Shown in pieces: positions 46,001-59,868 of a DNA stretch of 64,000 bases (its first letter is position 1; each line of letters begins with the position of its first letter). The position numbers and the translations under genes are program-made. The stretch is from Lolium rigidum (Eukaryota; Streptophyta; Magnoliopsida; Poales; Poaceae): NCBI RefSeq assembly GCF_022539505.1, contig NC_061514.1, positions 327,777,090 to 327,841,089 of the forward strand, read 5' to 3'. Under the pieces are notes generated by a model. The model saw only the letters and a program-made list of their open reading frames with translations. It ran no database searches and was not told the origin of the DNA.

Positions 46001-49000
46001 GCTGGGCTCAAATTTCTTTTCTACCGACTACAATATGTACAGCAGATAACGGTTGTAGCCTGCAACGCATACATGTGTATCTAGGATAAAATTTTGCAAC
46101 GAATATATAACACGTTGCTAAGTATGCATTGTTATAGAAGGGGTTTTGTTGTAGTGGAACTGCACAGGGCTTGGGTAGGACATTCACCTCATTTCACGTC
46201 ATTTCTCTTTCGAGGGAGGCAGCCTCAGCATAACCCCTATGACGCTTTTTCAGAGGGAACCCATACTAAAATACATAAGTTTCCAGTTAAGCCTTACCCA
46301 GATTCAGGTATTGTGGGGATACTTGAGAATTGGAATGGTATCGCATCCGAACCCAACCATCAGTTTTTGGTAAGTTTCACCAAGTCATTCACAAGTCACA
46401 TTCACCTTCAAAATCTTTCAATAGAATGACTCATCATTCCAAGGTTTTCAAAGTCATTGGTTTTCACAAGTTCTCATCTAGAGTAGCCAATTTTAGTTTA
46501 GCACTAGCAACTAGTCATGAGGGGTGCTAAGCAACTTGTATTGCTCTAGGCTAAGTTTGATACACTTGTACTACTCCATACTAAACTAGATGAATCATGA
46601 ATCAAAAAGTACTTTGATAAATAAAATTTAGTAAAGCTTGTAAAGTAAAAACTTGGGATAGGACCATTAAGCATAAAGTAAAAGGTGGTGATGCCTTGCT
46701 CTTGTAGAGCTTTGCACTTTGCAAGAATATTAGCTTGCCTTGGTTGGGGTGATCAAAGTTCTCTTCTCCTTCCTCTTGGTAGAATACCTCCTCCTCTTGA
46801 TAGTCTCCGGTACTAGCGTCTATAAATGAATACGAGGATACAATCACCAAACAATACTTAAGTACTCTTAATTTGCCTTAATGGCTCACACAAATAATCT
46901 AGCATCACTACTTAACACTTATTCAAAATTAGGCTAGAGTTTCCTTGCTTAGTATTAGGAAAATAATTTCCTCTCATACTAACCTAGGTGTTACTTTTAA
47001 TTACTTAGAGAAATAATTTCCTCTCATTATCTTATTAAGTTTTAATTTCTCTCATGAATAATATATGACCTAGGTTGACCAAAGTCAACCTCTTCATAGT
47101 TATCATTTAAGAAAATGATTTAAATGAGGTGTAGCACCTCATACAATTTAATCCTAACATGGTAAGGATTTAATATCAACAAACAATTCATATGAGAGCT
47201 AAATGACCAGAGTCTCTACCTAATTTTGAAATGTTTGTGACAATATTTAAATGAGAGAAAAACTCCCATATGATTTATTAATAGTTTTGGACAATATCTT
47301 TGACTAGAAATAGCCATATAGTCCTTTAATTAAACGAGGCCATAATCATTCAAAGTAAGCATGGCATATTTTTGCAGAAACAATTAGTGCAAGTTAAATG
47401 TGAGCTATAGGAGTTGGAATCAACTTAAAAGCATTTTTGGTTGATTTTTAATAATTAATCTAAGGCAGAAAAGTCCCTGTCTTGTTTATTTTTCTACTTT
47501 AATTCTATAATAGATCTAGGGTTCAAACCAGTGGCATTGGATAGAGACTTTGATAAGATTTCCAAAAATGTAAAATTTGTAAAATTTGGCCAAGTGGATT
47601 TAAAAATATGCAATTTTGAAGTTGGCACCAGTTTGCAAAATTTATCTATTCTGGAAAAATTGAATTCAAAAGTTGGGCTGGCGGGAAGACTAGGTGGGCT
47701 GCACAGCGAGAGAGAAAGATGGGCCGGCCCAGTATTGCTACGGGCTGCTGACAGCGTGGGGCCCAGGGGTCAGCGAGTCATATCTACCGAATCGGTACCT
47801 TGAAATAGAAGCCGTCGGATTAGATCGAGGATCTACGGCTGGCAGTCGTCGTCACCGTCGGGGAGAAGCGCGTGCTGGAGCGGCGGAGGTAGGGGGTCGG
47901 CGGCGTGCTGGAGCTCCAGCGAGGGGCGGCGCTGGTGCTAGGCGATGTTGTCGTGGAAGGGGAAGAAGATGGCGCAGACGGCGTCTCCAATGGTGGTTGC
48001 AATCGGCGGCGGTGATCTCAGCTCCTCCGCGGGCTCCGGCGACAAATTGAGCAGCTCCCGTGGCTAATTGGGTGAGAGGAGTGGACGAGGAGGATCAGAG
48101 AGGTGAGGCGAGCTGATTGGTGTGAAGAAATCATCAAGGGGGAGCCGTATTTATAGGAGGAAGGGGGTGGCCGTGGCGCTCGGGGCAGGTCGACGGCGAG
48201 GTCGTCGTTCCAGGGCTGTGAAGGGGCAAGTGATGGGCACGTCGGATAGGCGACGTCTAGGTGATGCTAGTGAGCGTGATGGCACGGTGGATGATGGTCT
48301 GAGGCGTGCTGGCGAGGTTCGAGTGCTCGCAGTACCGTGGCGGCAAGGGTTCGATCATGGCGACGGCGACAGGTCCTCTGCGAGCTAGTGAGCTTGTCTA
48401 CGGGGTAGAGGAGGTGGTGGCAAGGCTCGATGCAGAGGTAGGCGTGCAGGGGTGTACTGAGGCGACGGCACGACTTGCCGCTCTGGCGCGTCCAGGACGT
48501 GTCCGTGCGCGCTCACCGCGTGCCTGGCATGGTTCTGGGCGTGTCTGGGCGTGCAGCGTGTGGCCAATGCCGTGCTCTCCTTCGACTAGGGCTGGTACAA
48601 GCATGCTCAGGGGAGTGTGGGCGTGCTTGCTGACATGGTGAGATGGATAGGAGAGGACCAGGGCGATTGAGTGCTTGTGAGTGGGCATGGTACACGGCAT
48701 GGTGAGGTTCTTGATCATTCCTCCACTTTACTCAGTGCAAAATGGTAGGGCTTGATGCAGAGGAGGTACAGGAGCAACAATGATCAAAGATCAAAAGGGG
48801 TTTAGGCAAAAATCCAGTGGGTATAAGGGTGTGTGCAAATTCTGAAATGATGCCTGCCAAGTGTTTGTGAAAATGGCCACATGAAACTTTTATTTGAAAT
48901 TTGGAAATCTTTTTGGTGGATCTCTTTGATATAAATAGAGAGGTAGAATGGTGGTGGTGGTGGTCATTTTGGTGAAGGTTTGTGAGAATTCAAAATGGGG

Positions 49001-50237
49001 GTTAATCTTCCCTTTATTTCAAAGTCTCCACTTGTCTCCTTTATTCTGGTCAACCTGGTCAAAGTCAGCACTAGTGGTCAACAACAAAGTGGTTCACCTT
49101 GACATGGTCTTGGATGTCATGGCAAGAGTGGGTCAAGGTTGGTTTAAGAAAAGATAAAACCAGGGGTGCAAAGTGGGGAAGATTTTATAAAATGGCCATA
49201 TGACCATTATCATATGTAAGTTGCATTTGAATTCTTATTTGCTTTGATTTGGGTTTCTTTGATTCAAATGGATGTGTTATTGATATATAAGTGTTTTACA
49301 AACAATGGCACAAGCCATGGTGGCCTTGGTTGAAGATTTGCAAAACTGGCTAAGTGTGTATATGAGTGAAAATGGGATTTTCTCCCTATTTGATTTCTCT
49401 CTTTTTGATTTGGTTTTTCTTGACTCCAAAGTGATTCTTATTAGTTTAGGAACATTTCCAAACCATTCCAAAAGGTCTAGCTCAAAGATTTGCAAAAATG
49501 GCCATAACACATAAGAGGTGATGTGTCAAAATTTCTTATTCTTCTAAATGGTTCCCCTTGCTTTACTTGAGCATGGGTTAGGGTCCATTTAGGGTTATAT
49601 TAGGTTTAGAGAGGGTTTCACACCATTTGGGTAAGGTATAGGTGCATAGAACAAGATTTGGTGAAAATGGTATGTGCCACATATGCCTCTATGCATATGT
49701 TGCATTTGATTTTTAATTTGACTTGGCTTGACCCAATTGGTGTTGTTGAGTGTTGAAATGGTATAGAGGAGTGATCCAACCATTCACAACAAGTCCTAGG
49801 GTCAAGCTCCTCAAATTCACAAATTTGCTATTTTACTCTCATATGCCTCTATGGCATTTTTAGTTTCTTTTTAAAATCTTTGGTTTCACTTTGGATTTGG
49901 TTTGATAAGTACTAGGCAAGGTTTATGAAGGTTTTTCCAAACCTCTAATCAAAGTAGAAAGGCCTAGGGTAAAGTTTTCCAAAAATAGCCGTAGGCACAT
50001 AGGCCATTTTCTTATTTAAATTCTTTTTATTTTATTTTAACTTGGATAGCAAAAAGAGGGTGAGGTTTAAGGTTTAAGATCATTTCAAAATACTATAATA
50101 ACCAATCATGGCAATTGCACAAGAATTAAGCAAGATCACTATGTATCAAACTTAATTTAAGAAATGTTTTTGTTGGTTCCAAAATTTGGAAAAAGGGAAA
50201 TTCATTTTCTTTGTTTTGAAAATTTTGAGGTGTTACA
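43031..50237 (-). repeat. T left LTR (3' LTR in sense), with CACTA inside
   Basis: Starts TGTCAACACCCGG and ends GAGGTGTTACA. It matches 52480-55034 plus 63185-64000. In the first 860 bp about eight differences from the right LTR are visible, so the insertion is recent. A minus-strand TATA motif, CTATAAATAC, lies at 48147-48156. GC-rich ORFs at 47.7-48.7 kb are shadows. Confidence 0.9.
43893..46156. mobile_element. Non-autonomous CACTA element
   Basis: 2264 bp with ends CACTACAAGGAAACC and, inverted at the right, CACTACAACAAAACC. The target duplication GAA is at 43890-43892 and 46157-46159. The sister LTR shows the empty site at about 53340 (CCCGGGAACTGCAC). Subterminal copies of GCGTTG / CAACGC cluster in the first 200 bp and last 150 bp, as expected for CACTA transposase binding. 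No transposase. The centre (about 44500-45900) has exon/intron-like texture and a minus-strand frame at 45204-45389, unrecognised. Confidence 0.93.
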
Positions 50238-50252
50238 AACCCTTCCCCCTTA
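50238..50252 (-). promoter_or_regulatory. T polypurine tract
   Basis: On the minus strand AAGGGGGAAGGGTT directly precedes the 3' LTR start TGTAACACC. Confidence 0.8.
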
Positions 50253-50314
50253 AACAAATCTCGTCCCGAGATTTTAAGAAAAGTTAGGTTCCTAAGAGAG
50301 ATTGAGCAATTTGA

Positions 50315-51520
50315 TTAACAGGAAAACATACTTGGCATGGTCTGTGGGGCTTCCTGAGCTTCAGCGGCAGTCATGTGGTAGAAACGGCCGTTGTTGTTGT
50401 TCTGGTTCCTTCTACCTGCGAAGCGGCGCTGTTGCTGGGCAAGTGCAGCAGTGTTGGCGGCAATCTTGGCAAGCTTCTTGGGGCACTCATTGGAGTAGTG
50501 GCCCACAACTCCACATTCATAGCAGTTCACAGTTGACTTGTCCTTCGGGGTGACGGGGATGGCATTGCTTCCAGTCCTCGGGCCAGTGTTGGTGTTGTTG
50601 TTGTTCCCATTGTTGCTGTTGCTGTTGCTGTTGTGGTGGTTGTTGTTGTTGTGGCTGTTGTTGTTGTTGCCTCCGGTCTTCGGGGGTCCTCCGTTGTTGT
50701 TGGTGTAGTTGGGGCGATAATTCTGAGCAGGGGGCTTGTTGTGTCTTGGGGTGAATCCTCCGGAGGAGTTGTTGCGGTACTTCTGGGTATGGTGGGGTCC
50801 ATTCTGGTTCATCATTCTGCGCTTGCGGTTCTCATTGGCTTGATGCAGCTTTCCCTCCATCTGTATGGCTGAGTCCACGAGGGCTTCGAGGTCAGCGAAC
50901 GGAATGTTCACTAACACAGTTTGCATCTCGTCATGCAGTCCGTTCAGAAATCTTTCCTTCCTCTTCTCGTTGGTGTCGGTCTCATCCGGGGCGTACCTTC
51001 ACAGAGTGAGGAATCTGTCGCGGTATTCCACCACGGACATTCTTCCTTGTTTGAGTTCGCGGAACTCGTCTCTCATCTTCTTGATCTGTCCTTGGGGCAC
51101 ATGGTATTTGCTGAACTTCAGCTTGAAGTCTTCCCAGGTCATCATTTGCCCCGCATTCATTGCGCGGGCACTTGCCCACCAGGCTCTTGCAGGTCCTGAC
51201 AGGTAGTGGGTGGCAAACAGTACTTTTTCTGCGGCTTCTACTCCCGCAACTTCGAGGTTGTTCTCCATTGTTTGGAGCCAGTCATCTGCGTCCAGGGGCT
51301 CTTCAGTCTTGTTGAACATTGGAGGGTTGGTGTTCTGAAAGTTCTTCAGCTTCGATCTAGGGTGATCGTGGTTTCCATGGCCTTGATTGTTCTGGGCTAT
51401 CTGTTGTAGTGCGGCAATGTTAGCTTGGCGTTCAGCTCTTTCGACTTCTCGGTCTGCCATCATCGTCTGCAGCATCTGCATCATGGCATCCTGGGTGGCG
51501 CTGCGGGTTGGTGGGGCCAT
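50315..51520 (-). pseudogene. T gag, chromovirus-type, one in-frame stop
   Basis: Starts at ATG 51520 (MAPPTRSATQDAMMQML). The capsid region includes DADDWLQTMENNLEV, ARAWWASARAMNAGQ, WEDFKLKFSKYHVP and MSVVEYRDRFLTL. A TGA at 50999-51001 follows; the frame then continues RYAPDETDTNEKRKERFLNG without shift. An Asn-rich linker coded by GTT/GTT-type repeats follows. The zinc knuckle CYECGVVGHYSNEC (CX2CX4HX4C) is near 50500-50540. The frame ends at 50315 shortly after TAAEAQEAP, where autonomous relatives continue into protease. One stop is the only visible damage. Gag would coat element RNA in particles; pol would have to come from a partner. Confidence 0.85.
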
Positions 51521-51758
51521 CTGAACATTGAGGTAGATGATAAGATAAGAGGGAAATTTCTATGGTTTGTTTTGTTAAAGTTTAAAAAGTTCATAACTTG
51601 AAAAATTGAGTAGTGTTGCGGGGGTAAAAACCAACAACACTTTTTCATTCATTCGAAACATCACATATTACAAAGCTAACACACTGTTGGTTTGAAGAAC
51701 CATTCATCGCTCTACGATACAAGGGGATCCTGATACAACTCACACATATGAAAGTGCT

Positions 51759-52265
51759 TTAAATGATACTACCCTTCAGGGGGGGATTCTTCATCTTCAC
51801 GGGTGCTTGGCGAAAGGCAAGGGCGTTGTCCAACTCCTTGCGGGTCTTGTACAACATATAGTCGAGGTAGGCAACATAGTGGTTCATTTCCGGGTGCGAG
51901 GGCATGATTATTGGTCTTCCCATGGGGTCATGTCCTGGGTAGTAAATGAAGCGGGTATTCTGGAGCTTGTTCATATTCTGTCCACACAGACGGGCAATTG
52001 CTTCTTGCATCGCTCTGACTAGTCCTTCCTTCCAGGTGCTTCCCGTTACAGAAAACCAGATGGTTTCCCATATTGGGGCTCCAAGCTTTCCTCTCAGATT
52101 TGCAGTAACTTCCCACCGAGGTGGTCCTCCCGATGGATTGTTGAGGGGTATTCCGAAGAACTCGGGAGACGGGCGTCCTAAATACTCCACTAGTTGCTTC
52201 AAATCCTTCTCGAACATCAGGTTTCCTCCATGGCCAACTTGATAGGACTTGCAGGTGTACTCCAT
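51759..52265 (-). CDS. T accessory ORF between primer-binding site and gag
   Basis: 168 codons from ATG 52265 (MEYTCKSYQVGHGGNLMF). Recognisable patches are VEYLGRPSPEFFGIPL, RGKLGAPIWETIWFSVTG and HYVAYLDYMLYKTRKELDNA, the last predicted helical. No stop or frameshift. From memory, similar ORFs recur in Triticeae genomes as uncharacterised proteins. Position upstream of gag and an intact frame suggest a role in the element, but none is known. Confidence 0.6.
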   Translation of the reverse strand: MEYTCKSYQVGHGGNLMFEKDLKQLVEYLGRPSPEFFGIPLNNPSGGPPRWEVTANLRGKLGAPIWETIWFSVTGSTWKEGLVRAMQEAIARLCGQNMNKLQNTRFIYYPGHDPMGRPIIMPSHPEMNHYVAYLDYMLYKTRKELDNALAFRQAPVKMKNPPLKGSII

Positions 52266-52459
52266 CTGTGAAGAAGTACGTTAGAGAAGTGAGTAGTGTG
52301 TCAAAATTTTATGTAGTAGTGTAAAAAGAATAGAGCATAACTTTCTTATTTTGAAGAAGATCTCAATGAGGGAGAATAAGTTTTCATAAATAGTCACTTC
52401 ATTTGTTTCGAAACTAAATTTTCCAGACGTCCATTCTAACTAGGGTCTCCTAAGGTCAA

Positions 52460-52477
52460 CAATGGCTCTGATACCAA
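52460..52477 (-). promoter_or_regulatory. T primer-binding site, tRNA-iMet type
   Basis: On the minus strand TTGGTATCAGAGCCATTG starts 2 bp inside the 5' LTR. This is the initiator-tRNA-Met complement used by chromoviruses and many other plant LTR elements. Confidence 0.88.
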
Positions 52478-55034
52478 CTTGTCAACACCCGGATTTTTAA
52501 GTCCAGATGCCTATTATGCCATTCCTCGCAATCCCAGGAATATCGTTTTCGCGAGACATAATAGATTGATATCACAACACATCATTCATTACATACCATA
52601 ATCGTCTTACAAATAAAGGATCACATGATCTAGTCTCATTACAATAATAGAAGTTCTATTGATCAATTACATAACACATAGCGGAAGCGAAGTAACGTAG
52701 TAGTAGTCCATTTATTCCACATGCAACTGTTGACGTCGGGAGTGATCCTAGTTGTCGTAGACGTCCTGTTGTCCTTCTTCCGGGTTCTGGTACTCCTCTT
52801 CATAGTCTGGCCATTGGAATAGCCAGGGACACAACCATGAGTACTTTAAAGTACTCGCAAACTAATACTAAGGTAAATACTATCAATTATAGTAAAGGGG
52901 TTCTAAGCTCTAAGTTTATTTGCATAAAGCCAATTTTATTTCATAAGCATTTGTAACCAAAAACTCCTCATTTGCCTAACTTAACTCAAGTGGGAACATT
53001 AGTGTCATTCCCACAACTCAGTTGTGATTCAAAGTCAAAGTCACCTTTCAATTCAATTCACAAGTCACCATTCATAGTTTTAGAAAAGTTCTGATGACGG
53101 AACAGTATGGCCTTTCCAACTGTCCATGACCGCGGACGCGGCTATTCGAATAGGTTAAACTCTGCAGAGGGTGTACACTTGTGCCAAAATAATTGCAATA
53201 GTTCGTCAGGGGTAACTGGCCCTGATTTATCGTACGCGATGACGCGAACTACCAATCCTAACCTTTCATTTACATACCCTAGTATAGGCACCTCTCCCCA
53301 TGAGCTTGGCCTCCCGGTGAAAACAAACGGTCAACCCGGGAACTGCACAGGGCTTGGGTAGGACATTCACCTCATTTCACGTCATTTCTCTTTCGAGGGA
53401 GGCAGCCTCAGCATAACCCCTATGACGCATGTTCAGAGGGAACCCATACTAAAATACATAAGTTTCCGGTTAAGCCTTACCCAGATTCAGGTATTGTGGG
53501 GATACTTGAGAATTGGAATGGTATCGCATCCGAACCCAACCATCAGTTTTTGGTAAGTTTCACCAAGTCATTCACAAGTCACATTCACCTTCAAAATCTT
53601 TCAATAGAATGACTCATCATTCCAAGGTTTTCAAAGTCATTGGTTTTCACAAGTTCCCATCTAGAGTAGCCAATTTTAGTTTAGCACTAGCAACTAGTCA
53701 TGAGGGGTGCTAAGCAACTTGTATTGCTCTAGGCTAAGTTTGATACTCTTGTACTACTCCATACTAAACTAGATGAATCATGAATCAAAAAGTACTTTGA
53801 TAAATAAAATTTAGTAAAGCTTGTAAAGTAAAAACTTGGGATAGGACCATTAAGCATAAAGTAAAAGGTGGTGATGCCTTGCTCTTGTAGAGCTTTGCAC
53901 TTTGCAAGAATATTAGCTGCCTTGGTTGGGGTGATCAAAGTTCTCTTCTCCTTCCTCTTAGTAGAATACCTCCTCCTCTTGATAGTCTCCGGTACTAGCG
54001 TCTATAAACGAATACGAGGATACAATCACCGAACAATACTTAAGTACTCTTAATTTGCCTTAATGGCTCACACAAATGATCTAGCATCACTACTTAACAC
54101 TTATTCAAAATTAGGCTAGAGTTTCCTTGCTTAGTATTAGGAAAATAATTTCCTCTCATACTAACCTAGGTGTTACTTTTAATTACTTAGAGAAATAATT
54201 TCCTCTCATTATCTTATTAAGTTTTAATTTCTCTCTTGAATAATATATGATCTAGGTTGACCAAAGTCAACCTCTTCATACTTATCATTTAAGAAAATGA
54301 TTTAAATGAGGTGTAGCACCTCATATAATTTAATCCTAACATGGTAAGGATTTAATATCAACAAACAATTCATATGAGACCTAAATGACCAGAGTCTCTA
54401 CCTCATTTTGAAATGTTTGTGACAAGATTTAAATGAGAGAAAAACTCCCATATGATTTATTAATAGTTTTGGACAATATCTTTGACTAGAAATAGCCATA
54501 TAGTCCTTTAATTAAACGAGGCCATGATCATTCAAAGTAAGCATGGCATATTTCTTCATAAACAATTAGTGCAAGTTAAATGTGAGCTATAGGAGTTGGA
54601 ATCAACTTAAAATCATTTTTGGTTGATTTTTAATAATTAATCTAAGGCAGAAAAGTCCCTGTCTTGTTTATTTTGTCTACTTTAATTCTATAATAGATCT
54701 AGGGTTCAAACAGGTGGCATTGGATAGAGATTTTGATAAGCTTTCCAAAAATGTAAAATTTGTAAAATTTGGCCAAGTGGATTTGAAAATATGAAATTTT
54801 GAAGTTGGCGCCAGTTTGCAAAATTTATCTATTCTGGAAAATTTGAATTCAAAAATTGGGCTGGCGCGAAGACTAGGTGGGCTGCACAGCGAGAGAGAAA
54901 GATGGGCCGGCCCAGTATTGCTACGGGCTGCTGCAGCGTGGGGCCCAGGGGTCAGTGAGTCATATCTACCGAATCGGTACCTTGAAATAGAAGCCGTCGG
55001 ATTAGATCAAGGATCTACGGCTGGCAGTCGTCGT

Positions 55035-56634
55035 TGATACGCGTACAGCACGCGTCCGTTGGGAACCCCAAGAGGAAGGTGTGATGCGTACAGCGGCAAG
55101 TTTTCCCTCAGTAAGAAACCAAGGTTTATCGAAGCAGTAGGAGCCAAGAAGCACGTTGAAGGTTGATGGCGGCGGGATGTAGTGCGGCGCAACACCAGGG
55201 ATTCCGGCGCCAACGTGGAACCTGCACAACACAACCAAAGTACTTTGCCCCAACGAAACAGTGAGGTTGTCAATCTCACCGGCTTGCTGTAACAAAGGAT
55301 TAGATGTATAGTGTGGATGATAATTGTTTGCAAAGAACAGTAAAAAACAATAGCAGCAGATTGTATTTCAGATGTAAAGAATGGACCGGGGTCCACAGTT
55401 CACTAGAGGTGTCTCTCCCATAAGATAAATAGCATGTTGGGTGAACAAATTACAGTCGGGCAATTGACAAATAGAGAGGGCATAACAATGCACATACATG
55501 ATATGATGAATATTGTGAGATTTAATTGGGCATTACGACAAAGTACATAGACCGCTATCCAGCATGCATCTATGCCTAAAAAGTCCACCTTCGAGGTTAT
55601 CATCCGAACCCCTTCCGGTATTAAGTTGCAAAACAACGAGACAATTGCATTAAGTATGGTGTGTAATGTAATCAATAACTACATCCTCGGACATAGCATC
55701 AATGTTTTATCCCTAGTGGCAACGACACATCCACAACCTTAGAACTTTCACATCACTTGTCCCAGATTTAATGGAGGCATGAACCCACTATCGAGCATAA
55801 ATACTCCCTCTTGGAGTTAAGAGCAAAAACTTGGCCAGAGCCTCTACTAATAACGGAGAGCATGCAAGATCATAAACAACACATAGGTAATAGATTGATA
55901 ATCAACATAACGTAGTATTCTCTATCCATCGGATCCCGACAAACACAACATATAGAATTACAGATAGATGATCTTGATCATGTTAGGCAGCTCACAAGAT
56001 CCGACAATGAAGCACATGAGGAGAAGACAACCATCTAGCTACTGCTACGGACCCATAGTCCAGGGGTGAACTACTCACTCATCACTCCGGAGGCGACCAT
56101 GGCGGTGAAGAGTCCTCCGGGAGATGATTCCCCTCTCCGGCGGGGTGCCGGAGGTGATCTCCGGAATCCCCCGAGATGGGATTGGCGGCGGCGGCGGCGT
56201 CTCAGTAAGGTTTTCCGTATCGTGGCTCTCGGTACTGGGGGTTTCGCGACGAAGACTTTAAGTAGGCGGAAGGGCAACGCGGGGGGGGCACAGGAGGGCC
56301 CCACACGCCAGGGCCGCGCGGCCAAGACCTGGGCCGCGCCGCCCTGTTGTGGCGGCGCCTCGTGGCCCCACTTCCTTTCCCCCTCGGTCTTCTGGAAGCT
56401 TCGTGCAAAAATAGGACCCTGGGCGTTGATTTCGTCCAATTCCGAGAATATTTCCTTTGTAGGATTTCTGAAACCAAAAACAGCAGAAAACGGCAACTGG
56501 CTCTTCGGCATCTCGTTAGTAGGTTAGTGCCGGAAAATGCATAAATACGACATATAATGTGTATAAAACATGTAGATATCATCAATAATGTGGCATGGAA
56601 CATAAGAAATTATCGATACGTCGGAGACGTATCA
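55035..56634 (-). repeat. E2 left LTR (3' LTR in sense)
   Basis: Matches 61585-63179. Starts TGATACGCGTACAGCACGCG and ends GATACGTCGGAGACGTATCA. The long ORFs at 56.0-56.6 kb lie in the GC-rich leader and are not genes. Confidence 0.92.
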
Positions 56635-56650
56635 GCATCCCCAAGCTTAG
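56635..56650 (-). promoter_or_regulatory. E2 polypurine tract
   Basis: On the minus strand CTAAGCTTGGGGATGC precedes the 3' LTR. Identical to that of E1. Confidence 0.75.
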
Positions 56651-59200
56651 TTCTGCTCGTCCCGAGCAGGTAAACGATAACAAAGATAATTTACGGAGTG
56701 ACATGCCATCATAACCTTGATCATACTATTGTAAACATATGTAATGAATGCAGCGATCAAAACAATGGTAATGACATGAGTAAACAAATGAATCATAAAG
56801 CAAAGACTTTTCATGAATAGTACTTCAAGACAAGCATCAATAAGTCTTGCATAAGAGTTAACTCATAAAGCAATAAATCAAAGTAAAGGTATTGAAGCAA
56901 CACAAAGGAATATTAAGTTTCAGCGGTTGCTTTCAACTTATAACATGTATATCTCATGGATAATTGTCAACATAGAGTAATATAACAAGTGCAATATGCA
57001 AGTATGTAGGAATCAATGCACAGTTCACACAAGTGTTTGCTTCTTAAGGTGGAGAGAGATAGGTGAACTGACTCAACATAAAAGTAAAAGAAAGGTCCTT
57101 CAAAGAGGAAAGCATCGATTGCTATATTTGTGCTAGAGCTTTTATTTTGAAAACATGAAACAATTTTGTCAACGGTAGTAATAAAGCATATGTATCATGT
57201 AAATTATATCTTACAAGTTGCAAGCCTCATGCATAGTATACTAATAGTGCCCGCACCTTGTCCTAATTAGCTTGGACTACCGGGATCATCGCAATACACA
57301 TGTTTTAACCAACTATCACAAAGGGGTACCTCCATGCCGCCTGTACAAAGGTCTAAGGAGAAAGCTCGCATTTTGGATTTCTCGCTTTTGATTATTCTCA
57401 ACTTAGACATCCATACCGGGACAACATGGACAATAGATAATGCACTCCTCTTTAATGCATAAGCATGTAGCAACAATTAGTGTTCTCATATGAGATTGAG
57501 GATATATGTCCAAAACTGAAACTTCCACCATGATTCATGGCTTTAGTTAGCGGCCCAATGTTCTTCTCTAACAATATGCATGCTCTAACCATTAAAGTGG
57601 TAGATCTCCCTTACTTCAGACAAGACGGACATGCATAGCAACTCACATGATATTCAACAAAGAATAGTTGATGGCGTCCCCAGAAAACATGGTTATCGCA
57701 CAACAAGCAACTTAATAAGAGATAAAGTGCATAAGTACATATTCAATACCACAATAGTTTTTAAGCTATTTGTCCCATGTGAATATTGCAAAGGTAAAGA
57801 ATGGAAATTTTAAAGGTGGCACTCAAGCAATTTACTTTGGAATGGCGGAGAAATACCATGTAGTAGGTAGGTATGGTGGACACAAATGGCATAGTGGTTG
57901 GCTCAAGGATTTTGGATGCATGAGAAGTATTCCCTCTCGATACAAGGTTTAGGCTAGCAAGGTTATTTGAAACAAACACAAGGATGAACCGGTGCAGCAA
58001 AACTCACATAAAAGGCATATTGTAAACATTATAAGACTCTACACCGTCTTCCTTGTTGTTCAAACTCAATACTAGAAATTATCTAGACTTTAGAGAGACC
58101 AAATATGCAAACCAAATTTAGCAAGCTCTAGGTCTTTCTTCATTAATGGGTGCAAAGTATATGATGCAAGAGCTTAAACATGAGCACAACAATTGCCAAG
58201 TATCAAATTATTCAAGACATTTTAGAATTACTACATGTAGCATTTCCCGATTCCAACCATATAACAATTTAACGAAGAAGATTCAACCTTCGCCATGAAT
58301 ACTATGAGTAAAGCCTAAGGACATATTTGTCCATATGCAAAAGCGGAGCGTGTATCTCTCCCACACAATGAATGCTAGGATCCATTTTATTCAAACAAAA
58401 ACCAAAAAACAAAACAAACCGACGCTCCTAGCAAAGCACATAAGATGTGATGGAATAAAAATATAGTTTCAGGGGAGGAACCTGATAATGTTGTCGATGA
58501 AGAAGGGGATGCCTTGGGCATCCCCAAGCTTAGACGCTTGAGTCTTCTTAAAATATGCAGGGGTGAACCACCGGGGCATCCCCAAGCTTAGAGCTTTCAC
58601 TCTCATTGATCATATTGTATCATCCTCCTCTCTTGATCCTTGAAAACTTCCTCCACACCAAACTCGAAACAACTCATTAGAGGGTTAGTGCATAATAAAA
58701 ATTAACATGTTCAGAGGTGACACAATCATTCTTAACACTTCTGGACATTGCATAAAGCTACTGGACATTAATGGAACAAAGAAATTCATCCACCATAGCA
58801 AAAGAGGCAATGCGAAATAAAAGGCAGAATCTGTCAAAACAGAACAGTCCGTAAAGATGGATTTTATTGAGGCACCAGACTTGCTCAAATGAAAATTTCC
58901 AAATTGAATGAAAGTTGCGTACATATCTGAGGATCACTCACGTAAATTGGCATATTTTTCTGAGCTACCTACAGAGAGGCAGGTCGAAATTCGTGACAGC
59001 AAAAAATCTGTTTCTGCGCAGTAATCCAAATCTAGTATGAACCTTACTATCAAAGACTTTACTTGGCACAACAATGCACAAAACTAAGATAAGGAGAGGT
59101 TGCTACAGTAGTAAACAACTTCCAAGACTCAAATATAAAACAAAAATACTGTAGTAAAAACATGGGTTGTCTCCCATAAGCGCTTTTCTTTAACGCCTTT
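56651..59200 (-). other. E2 noncoding 3' region shared with E1
   Basis: No gene. It is colinear with 10375-12930 of E1, including the internal GGGCATCCCCAAGCTTAG motif near 58518 and 58576 (E1: 12259 and 12322), a repeated polypurine-tract-like word. Confidence 0.8.
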
Positions 59201-59289
59201 CAGCTAGGCGCAGAAAGTGTATATCAAGTATTATCAAGAGACGAAGTATCAACATCATAACTTGTTCTAATAATAGAATAAAAAGGTAA

Positions 59290-59857
59290 CTTCATTCTCT
59301 TTCTAGGGAAGTGTTCCATCCTTTCTTGAGAGGAAATTGATATTTAATATTACCTTCCTTCATATCAATGGTAGCACCAACAGTTCGAAGAAAAGGTCTT
59401 CCCAATATAATGGGACAAGATGCATTGCATTCAATATCCAAGACAACAAAACAACGGGGACAAGGTTATTGTTAACAGTAATGCGAACATTATCAACTCT
59501 CCCCAAGGGTTTCTTTATAGCATCATCAACAAGATTAACATCCAAATAACAATTTTTCAATGGTGGCAAGTCAAGCATATTATAGATTTTCTTGGGCATA
59601 ACAGAAATACTTGCACCAAGATCACATAAAGCATTACAATCAAAGTTATTGACCTTCATCTTAATGATGGGCTCCCAACCATCCTCTAACTTTCTAGGAA
59701 TAGAAGTTTCAAGTTTTAGTTTCTCTTCTCTAGCTTTTATGAGAGCATTTGTAATATGTTTTGTGAAAGCCAAGTTTATAGCACTAGCATTGGGACTCCT
59801 AGCAAGTTTTTGTAAGAACTTTATAACTTCAGAGATGTGGCAATCATCAAAATCCAA
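59290..59857 (-). pseudogene. E2 aspartic protease, frameshifted
   Basis: From about 59857: LEDGWEPIIKMKVNNFDCNA, then the active-site region CDLGASISVMPKKIYNMLDL (catalytic Asp in DLGA, the Athila-type variant of DSGA) and PLGRVDNVRITVNNN. After a frameshift near 59445 the frame continues VVLDIECNASCPIILGRPF and ends near 59290. The protease would process Gag. Reverse transcriptase, which should follow, is absent. Confidence 0.82.
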
Positions 59858-59868
59858 ACCATTACAAT

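Noticed and set aside
47694..48700. Arginine/alanine-rich ORFs in T LTR (also 63140-63956)
   Set aside because: They are in the GC-rich LTR leader, are broken differently in the two LTRs and match no domain.
50580..50700. GTT-type microsatellite
   Set aside because: On the minus strand these triplets encode the Asn-rich linker of T gag in frame, so it is coding sequence, not a free microsatellite.
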